A stretch of 11,239 bases of DNA from Sphingomonas sp. (GTDB taxonomy: Bacteria; Pseudomonadota; Alphaproteobacteria; Sphingomonadales; Sphingomonadaceae). This document shows, piece after piece, positions 6,722 through 11,239 of the stretch (the stretch's first letter is position 1; each line of letters begins with the position of its first letter). A model generated the notes under the pieces. It was not told where the DNA came from. It was given only the letters and a program-made list of their open reading frames with translations, and ran no database searches. The stretch lies in the NCBI GenBank assembly GCA_021154945.1, contig JAJNQF010000206.1, positions 1 through 11,239 on the forward strand. The letters are read 5' to 3'. The translations under genes were made by a program, and so were the position numbers.

Positions 6722-7696
6722 TCATCCCTCCCCGCCCGTTACGTTCGCGCCCGCCGTTTGCGACGGGGTATTCGTAGTCTCGCCCGTTTCCGGCACGCTG
6801 GCCCCCACACTGGCAGGGGCCGGCACGTCGACGCTGTGCGCGAGGCTCGCGCCCGGCTTGCGTGCGACCAGCTTGGTCGGATCGCGCATGTCGAACCGGA
6901 TCCAGCCGCGCCCGAGCAACGGCCGCGCGCCGTCCAGTTCGGCGAACTTCACAAGCGCACGGGGCGCTCCGTCCTCGGGTAGCGCCAACGTCTCGCCGCT
7001 CTCGAAGGTGAGGTCCCAGCGCCGATTGCCGACCCAGGTCGCCGCCTTCACGCGCGGCTTCAGAGCGGGCGCGGCGGCGAGCAGCGTCTGGTACGACGCC
7101 TCCTGCCGATCCGCACCCGGCCCGATAACCAGCGGGAGATTCGGAATCGCATCGGGCTGCACCGGTTCGAGTAGCACGCCGGACGAATCGATCAGCGTCA
7201 GCTGGCCGTTGTCCTGCCACACCGCCGCGGGCGTGCGCTCGACGATATCGACGAGCAACGTATTGGGCAGCCGCCGCGACACATGCGCGTCCGCGATCCA
7301 GCCGTAGCGCAGCAGTTTCTGCCGCACCGCCTCCAGGTCGACCGACAGCATCGACGTCTGGTTCTGCTTGTCCTCCAACGCGACCGCGTAGACCGACATC
7401 CGATCCATCCGCTTGAGGCCGGTCACCTCGATCTGCTCGACCTTGAAGCCCGCGCGCCCGGCCCCTTCGGCCAGCGCGGCACCGATCATGCCGGGGATGC
7501 CGACCCATGTCGCCGCCGCGATCGCCACCGCGCCCCCAGCGCCGAGAATCGACCAAGTCGCAATTTTCTTGAGCGTCTCCTCGCTGACCGGGAGCATCCC
7601 GACCAGCCGGTCCATCACCGACACTTTCTTGACCGCGACCTTGCGCCGCGGGGCGGGCCGCTTGGGCGGCGGACCGCGCTTGATCGTACGGCTCAT
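6722..7696 (-). CDS. ftsQ: Cell division protein FtsQ
   Basis: 324-residue bitopic inner-membrane protein of the divisome. In the family it links the cytoplasmic Z-ring machinery to FtsL/FtsB and the septal synthase. Residues 1-44 are a strongly basic, Pro-rich cytoplasmic tail (KRGPPPKRPAPRRK). Residues about 46-72 form the single membrane segment. A POTRA domain spans about 83-155, beginning FKVEQIEVTGLKRM and ending LLVDIVERTPAAVW. The beta domain covers about 160-280, and a Pro/Thr/Gly-rich tail of about 45 residues follows. The ATG at 7696 overlaps the ddl stop as ATGA, and the stop lies one base from ftsA, so ftsQ is translated within a coupled run. The Shine-Dalgarno sequence is weak. 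Confidence 0.96.
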   Translation of the reverse strand: MSRTIKRGPPPKRPAPRRKVAVKKVSVMDRLVGMLPVSEETLKKIATWSILGAGGAVAIAAATWVGIPGMIGAALAEGAGRAGFKVEQIEVTGLKRMDRMSVYAVALEDKQNQTSMLSVDLEAVRQKLLRYGWIADAHVSRRLPNTLLVDIVERTPAAVWQDNGQLTLIDSSGVLLEPVQPDAIPNLPLVIGPGADRQEASYQTLLAAAPALKPRVKAATWVGNRRWDLTFESGETLALPEDGAPRALVKFAELDGARPLLGRGWIRFDMRDPTKLVARKPGASLAHSVDVPAPASVGASVPETGETTNTPSQTAGANVTGGEG

Positions 7697-8646
7697 GGCG
7701 CCCCGCTTTGCGCAAGCGGATGATCCGCCAGCGCCTCGTCGACGATCGCCTGCACCAGTTCGGCATAGCTCATGCCGATATGCCGCGCCTGTTCGGGAAC
7801 GAGGCTCAGCGGAGTCATCCCCGGCTGCGTGTTCACCTCCAGCAGGAACAGCCCGTCGACGCCGCGCTCGTCATCCCAACGGAAGTCCGACCGCGACGCG
7901 CCCTTGCAGCCGAGCAACCGGTGCGCTTCGAGCGCGAGGCTCTTGCAGGCGTCGGTGATCTCGTCGGGGATTTCCGCCGGGCAGACGTGTACGGTCATGC
8001 CGTCGGTGTATTTCGCGTCGTAGTCGTACCAGCCGCTCTTGGGCTTCAACTCGGTCACGCCGAGCGCCTTGCCGCCGAGCACCGCGGTCGTCAGCTCGCG
8101 CCCACGGATATACGGCTCGGCGAGCAGTTCCTCAAACTCGCCCCAAGGCCCGACGCTGTCGCGAGCGATCGGATTGCCGTAATTGCCGCTGTCAGTGACG
8201 ATCGCCACGCCGACCGAGGATCCCTCGTTGACCGGCTTCAGCACGTAAGGCCGCGCCATCGGATCGCTCTCGAACAGGTCCGCCGACTTGACGATCCGCC
8301 CGCCCGGCATGGGCACGCCCGCCGGGACGAGCAGCAGCTTGGTCAGCACCTTGTCGATCGCGATCACGGAAGTGGCAAGACCGGAGTGCGTGTAGCGCAG
8401 ACCCATCAGGTCGAGCAGCCCTTGCACAGACCCATCCTCGCCAGGCGTCCCATGCAGTGCATTGAACACAAGGTCGGGATTCGCCTCGGCAAGCTTGGCA
8501 GCAACATCCCGCCCCATATCAATCCGCGTGACCCGGTGCCCCATCGACTCCAGCGCGTCGGCACAGCCATTGCCCGACATGAGCGAGACTTCACGCTCCG
8601 CCGACCAGCCGCCCATAAGCACCGCGATGTGAAGAGGCACCGTCAT
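7693..8646 (-). CDS. ddl: D-alanine--D-alanine ligase
   Basis: 317-residue ATP-grasp enzyme that joins two D-alanines in the cytoplasm to give the dipeptide added by MurF. Visible family motifs are GGWSAEREVS (12-21, with E17 in the first D-Ala site), LHGTPGEDGSVQG (64-76), VLKPVNEGSSVGV (135-147, with the serine loop), YDYDAKYTDG (207-216), SRSDFRWD (251-258) and LLEVNTQPGMT (268-278, with the Mg-binding E270 and N272). The position between murB and ftsQ is the usual one for DdlB in the dcw cluster. The ATG 8646 overlaps the murB stop as ATGA. Its Shine-Dalgarno sequence is part of a perfect palindrome (see 8647-8661), which is unusual. Confidence 0.97.
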   Translation of the reverse strand: MTVPLHIAVLMGGWSAEREVSLMSGNGCADALESMGHRVTRIDMGRDVAAKLAEANPDLVFNALHGTPGEDGSVQGLLDLMGLRYTHSGLATSVIAIDKVLTKLLLVPAGVPMPGGRIVKSADLFESDPMARPYVLKPVNEGSSVGVAIVTDSGNYGNPIARDSVGPWGEFEELLAEPYIRGRELTTAVLGGKALGVTELKPKSGWYDYDAKYTDGMTVHVCPAEIPDEITDACKSLALEAHRLLGCKGASRSDFRWDDERGVDGLFLLEVNTQPGMTPLSLVPEQARHIGMSYAELVQAIVDEALADHPLAQSGAP

Positions 8647-9719
8647 GCCTCCCCTCCCGCATGCGGGAGGGGACCGAGGGGTGGGCGCCCGCCATCACCG
8701 GCCGCGTCGCTGGTGGAAAGCGCGGGAGATGCACTGCTTGGCTCCCCCTCACCCCGACCCTCTCCCCGCAGGGGATAGGGAGCAGCGACCCCAACCCGCT
8801 GGATTTCCCATTCCAACGTCACCCCCGAATGCGCCTTCACTCTGTCCCGTACCTCTTCACCCAGCGCCTCGATCTCCGCGCTCGACGCGGACCCGAGGTT
8901 CAGCAGGAAATTGCAATGCTTCTCGCTGACCTGCGCATCGCCGCGAGTCAGCCCCCGACACCCCGCCGCGTCGATCAAAGCCCAAGCCTTGTGCCCCTCG
9001 GGATTCTTGAACGTAGACCCACCGGTCCGCGAGCGGAGCGGCTGCGAAGCCTCGCGCTCGGCCGCGATCCGATCCATCTCCGCACCAATCACCGCCGGAT
9101 CTCCGGGAGTGCCGGAGAATACGGCTTCGACCACGACCGCGCCGGCCGGCAAGTCCGAATGGCGATAGGTAAAACCAAGCTTCTCAGCAGGCCAGACTTC
9201 GACCGAACCGTCCCGCGTAACCACAGTGGCCTCAACCAGAATATCGCTGACGTCGCGGCCATAAGCACCCGCGTTCATCCGAACCGCACCGCCGACGGTG
9301 CCCGGAATCCCGCGCAGAAACTCGAGCCCGGCAATCCCAGCATTACGCGCGGCGCTGGCGACCGTAATCCCCATTGCCCCAGCCCCGGCACGAACGCGAC
9401 CGTCCTGCACCGAAACCTTCGCCATCGCCTTGGGGAGACGCACGACCACACCGGGTACGCCACCGTCGCGCACGATCAGGTTCGAGCCTACGCCGACCGG
9501 TAGGACGGCCGTCGAAGGATCGAGCGTCTTCAGCATTTCGGCAAGATCATCAACGTCCGCTGGTCGCACAAGCAATTCGGCCGGACCACCGGTACGAAAC
9601 CAGATAAAGTCGGCGAGCGAACCACTAGCCTCGACACTCCCCCTGATGTTCTCCCGCGAAGGCGGGAGCCCAGTCTGGGTCCCCGCCTTCGCGGGGAAAC
9701 AAGGAGATGCAGAACTCAC
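8643..9719 (-). CDS. murB: UDP-N-acetylenolpyruvoylglucosamine reductase with repeat-encoded N- and C-terminal tails
   Basis: 358 residues. MurB is the FAD-dependent cytoplasmic enzyme that reduces UDP-GlcNAc-enolpyruvate with NADPH to UDP-MurNAc. FAD-binding motifs are WFRTGGPAELL (40-50), VGVGSNLIVRDGG (75-87) and GIPGTVGGAVRMNAGAYG (137-154). Y185-R186 is the usual substrate pair, and RTGGSTFKNP (231-240) carries the probable proton-donor serine S235. The ExE motif LEWEI (302-306) closes the fold. Family sequence runs from about residue 25 to 310. Residues 7-24 are encoded by a REP palindrome (9649-9698), and residues about 311-358 by a repeat pair (8651-8780). The GTG start at 9719 overlaps the murC stop as GTGA and has AAGG seven bases upstream; no in-frame ATG, GTG or TTG lies between the REP and the first conserved residues, so the REP must be translated unless a rare start codon is used. 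The stop overlaps ddl as ATGA. Confidence 0.95.
   Translation of the reverse strand: MSSASPCFPAKAGTQTGLPPSRENIRGSVEASGSLADFIWFRTGGPAELLVRPADVDDLAEMLKTLDPSTAVLPVGVGSNLIVRDGGVPGVVVRLPKAMAKVSVQDGRVRAGAGAMGITVASAARNAGIAGLEFLRGIPGTVGGAVRMNAGAYGRDVSDILVEATVVTRDGSVEVWPAEKLGFTYRHSDLPAGAVVVEAVFSGTPGDPAVIGAEMDRIAAEREASQPLRSRTGGSTFKNPEGHKAWALIDAAGCRGLTRGDAQVSEKHCNFLLNLGSASSAEIEALGEEVRDRVKAHSGVTLEWEIQRVGVAAPYPLRGEGRGEGEPSSASPALSTSDAAGDGGRPPLGPLPHAGGEA
8647..8661 (-). promoter_or_regulatory. ddl ribosome binding site embedded in a repeat palindrome
   Basis: Immediately before the ddl ATG the minus strand reads TGCGGGAGGGGAGGC. GGAGG with a 6-base spacer is a strong Shine-Dalgarno match, and it forms the 3' arm of the perfect palindrome at 8651-8672. 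In the mRNA this site could be sequestered in the hairpin unless ribosomes finishing murB melt it. The sequence is seen directly; the control is inferred. Confidence 0.55.
8651..8780. repeat. Pair of inverted palindromic repeats in the murB 3' end (REPIN-like)
   Basis: The first palindrome, 8651-8672, is perfect: CCCCTCCCGCA and its exact complement. It is followed on the plus strand by a GGGGTGGGC-type tail (8677-8685). The second, 8758-8780, read on the minus strand, is CCCTATCCCC-TGC-GGGGAGAGGG with 9 of 10 pairs, followed by TCGGGGTGAGGGGG. Both have a GC-rich hairpin plus a GGGGTG tail, and they face each other about 85 bases apart. They code for MurB residues 314-321 and 350-357 and for none of the conserved fold. 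This family differs from the GCGAAGGC-type repeats at 3571 and 9649. Confidence 0.7.
9649..9698. repeat. 50-bp REP-type palindrome inside the murB 5' coding region
   Basis: The arms 9649-9673 and 9675-9698 are inverted copies separated by a single base. Each arm is a small hairpin (CTCCCGC-GAAG-GCGGGAG and CCCCGCCTTCGCGGGG) with its CCAG-type tail pointing to the centre. This is the same layout as the intergenic element at 3571-3671, with nearly all of the spacer missing. It lies 19 bases inside the murB frame and encodes the FPAKAGTQTGLPPSREN part of the protein. Confidence 0.85.
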
Positions 9720-11143
9720 GCCAGCACCTTTGGGCGCTCAATGGCAATCGCATCGGCGAGGCCAGCCGCCCATTTCGTGATGTCGCCAGCCCCCAAGCAA
9801 ACAACCATGTCGTCAGCCTCGATCGTCGCCGCCAGTTCCACCGCCAGTGCGTCAGCGTCCGCGACCACACCCGCAAACCGGTGCCCACGCCGCTTCAACC
9901 CCTCGACCAGAGCCGCCGCATCGACGCCTTCCACAGGGGCCTCCCCCGCCGCATAGACCGGCGTCACCAGCACCCGGTCCGCGTCGTTGAACGCCGTCTG
10001 GAAATCCTCCATCAGATTGCCCAGCCGCGAATACCGATGCGGCTGCACCACCGCGATCACGCGCCCCTTCACGCCTTCACGTGCCGCCGCCAGCACCGCG
10101 CGGATCTCGACCGGGTGATGGCCGTAATCGTCGATGATCGTGACGCTCCCACCTTCGACGGCCACTTCGCCAACGTTGGTGAAGCGCCGCTTCACGCCGC
10201 CGAACTTGGCGAACCCCTGCTGGATCGTCGCATCCGCAATCCCGAGTTCCAGCGCTACGCCGATCGCCGCCAGCGCGTTTTGGACGTTATGCCGCCCCGG
10301 CATCGGCATCTCGATTCCCGCGATCGTCCGCGTCGCGCCGTCGCGCTCGCGAACAACGCAATCGAAGCGATTGCCGCCCGGGATCGGCGTTACCTCGACG
10401 CCGCGCACGTCAGCCTGCGCCGAAAAACCATAGGTCACGACCCGACGATCGCGCACCCGCGGCAGTATCCCCTGCACCTCCGGGTGATCGAGACACAGCA
10501 GCGCCGCGCCATAAAAAGGCACGTTCTCGACGAACTCGACGAACGCATCCTTCACCGCGTCGAACGAGCCGTAATGATCGAGATGTTCGGGATCGATGTT
10601 GGTAACCACCGCGATCGTCCCGTCGAGCCGCAGGAAGCTGCCGTCGCTCTCGTCCGCCTCGACGACCATCCAGTCGCTCGCACCCAGTCGCGCGTTCGAC
10701 CCGTACGAGTTAATGATGCCGCCATTGATGACGGTCGGATCGACGCCACCCGCATCGAGCAACGCCGCCACCATCGACGTCGTCGTGGTCTTGCCGTGCG
10801 TCCCCGCCACGGCAACCGTCGACTTCAACCGCATCAGCTCGGCGAGCATTTCCGCGCGCCGCACCACCGGCACGCGCGCATTGAGCGCCGCCTCGACCTC
10901 CGGGTTCGAGCGCACGATCGCGGTCGACACGACCACCACAGCGGCGTCGCCGATGTTCGACGCGGCGTGACCGATCGCCACCGGAATGCCCTTGTCGCGC
11001 CCCCCTTGCACGACATAGCCCTCGGCCACGTCCGATCCCTGCACGCGGTAGCCGAGGTTCTTCATCACCTCGGCGATGCCCGACATGCCGATCCCGCCGA
11101 TCCCGACGAAGTGGATGGGTCCGATCTCGCGCGGCAGTCTCAT
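9716..11143 (-). CDS. murC: UDP-N-acetylmuramate--L-alanine ligase
   Basis: 475 residues from ATG 11143. MurC is the ATP-dependent cytoplasmic ligase that adds L-Ala to UDP-MurNAc, the first amino acid of the stem peptide. The N-terminal UDP-substrate domain starts with HFVGIGGIGMSGIAE (11-25). The P-loop is AGTHGKTTTT (113-122). The central-domain residues are EADESDGSF (162-170) and NIDPEHLDHYG (182-192). GRHNVQNALAA (283-293), DDYGHHPVEI (338-347) and QPHRYSRL (367-374) are Mur-ligase signatures. ATG 11143 gives the usual MurC N-terminus. An in-frame GTG at 11182 would add 13 residues and would overlap the upstream stop as GTGA, but it has no suitably spaced Shine-Dalgarno sequence; the ATG has only a weak AGAGA. 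The 3' end overlaps murB by 4 bases. Confidence 0.97.
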   Translation of the reverse strand: MRLPREIGPIHFVGIGGIGMSGIAEVMKNLGYRVQGSDVAEGYVVQGGRDKGIPVAIGHAASNIGDAAVVVVSTAIVRSNPEVEAALNARVPVVRRAEMLAELMRLKSTVAVAGTHGKTTTTSMVAALLDAGGVDPTVINGGIINSYGSNARLGASDWMVVEADESDGSFLRLDGTIAVVTNIDPEHLDHYGSFDAVKDAFVEFVENVPFYGAALLCLDHPEVQGILPRVRDRRVVTYGFSAQADVRGVEVTPIPGGNRFDCVVRERDGATRTIAGIEMPMPGRHNVQNALAAIGVALELGIADATIQQGFAKFGGVKRRFTNVGEVAVEGGSVTIIDDYGHHPVEIRAVLAAAREGVKGRVIAVVQPHRYSRLGNLMEDFQTAFNDADRVLVTPVYAAGEAPVEGVDAAALVEGLKRRGHRFAGVVADADALAVELAATIEADDMVVCLGAGDITKWAAGLADAIAIERPKVLA

Positions 11144-11178
11144 GGCTGTGTCTCTGTCTATCCTTGCCGGCCCGGCAT

Positions 11179-11239
11179 TCACGCCTGAACCGGCCGGCGG
11201 CGAATCTCCTCCACTTCTTGCAAGACCGGACGCACCGGG
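11179..11239 (-). CDS. murG: C-terminal end of the gene upstream of murC, probably murG (partial)
   Basis: Only the last 19 residues and a TGA stop (11181-11179) are in the window; they read PVRPVLQEVEEIRRRPVQA. Third codon positions in this frame are mostly G or C, unlike the two alternative frames, which supports real coding. In Alphaproteobacteria the gene before murC in the dcw cluster is normally murG, the lipid II-forming GlcNAc transferase. The assignment rests on position; the tail itself is too short and variable to identify. It ends 35 bases before the chosen murC ATG. Confidence 0.5.
   Translation of the reverse strand, partial: PVRPVLQEVEEIRRRPVQA

Noticed and set aside
7703..7719. 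Hairpin CCGCTT/AAGCGG near the end of ddl
   Set aside because: A 6-bp stem within coding sequence of a GC-rich gene is readily expected by chance and has no other supporting signal.
9707..11188. 493-codon open frame on the plus strand opposite murC
   Set aside because: Composition is dominated by Arg, His and Asp, as expected from the complement of a GC-rich gene, and it mirrors the exact extent of murC.

Overview
The window is GC-rich bacterial chromosome from an alphaproteobacterium, most likely a Sphingomonas-like member of the Sphingomonadales. This is inferred from the gene order, from protein features (MurC, MurB and FtsZ N-termini, and an FtsZ with a long disordered linker and a C-terminal peptide DIPRFLHRQ), and from short palindromic repeats of a kind common in that group. 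Every convincing gene is on the minus strand, so the biological reading order runs from high to low coordinates.

Read that way, the window holds the distal half of the division and cell wall (dcw) cluster: a 19-residue tail of the gene upstream of murC (probably murG), then murC, murB, ddl, ftsQ, ftsA and ftsZ. Next comes an exported TPR/low-complexity/SPOR-domain protein, and then a dGTPase-like HD hydrolase (dgt). murC-murB, murB-ddl and ddl-ftsQ overlap by 4 bases (GTGA or ATGA), and ftsQ-ftsA are 1 base apart. ftsA-ftsZ are separated by a 113-base leader. ftsZ and the SPOR gene are separated by 363 bases containing a hairpin and a REP-type inverted repeat. The SPOR gene and dgt overlap by GTGA.

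MurC, MurB and Ddl supply the cytoplasmic UDP-MurNAc-L-Ala, UDP-MurNAc and D-Ala-D-Ala steps of peptidoglycan precursor synthesis. FtsQ, FtsA and FtsZ build the divisome that uses the precursors at the septum. The SPOR protein probably binds septal peptidoglycan in the periplasm, which fits its place next to ftsZ. dgt is a nucleotide-pool gene that appears to be only translationally coupled to the SPOR gene.

I found no new enzymatic or defence system, mobile element, CRISPR array or RNA gene. The unusual feature is how repeats have entered the operon. A 50-bp REP-type palindrome lies inside the reading frame at the extreme 5' end of murB. A pair of palindromes lies inside the frame at its 3' end. 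The result is a MurB with repeat-encoded tails at both termini while both 4-base overlaps with its neighbours remain intact. One of these palindromes also carries the Shine-Dalgarno sequence of ddl. A related REP inverted repeat sits between ftsZ and the SPOR gene.
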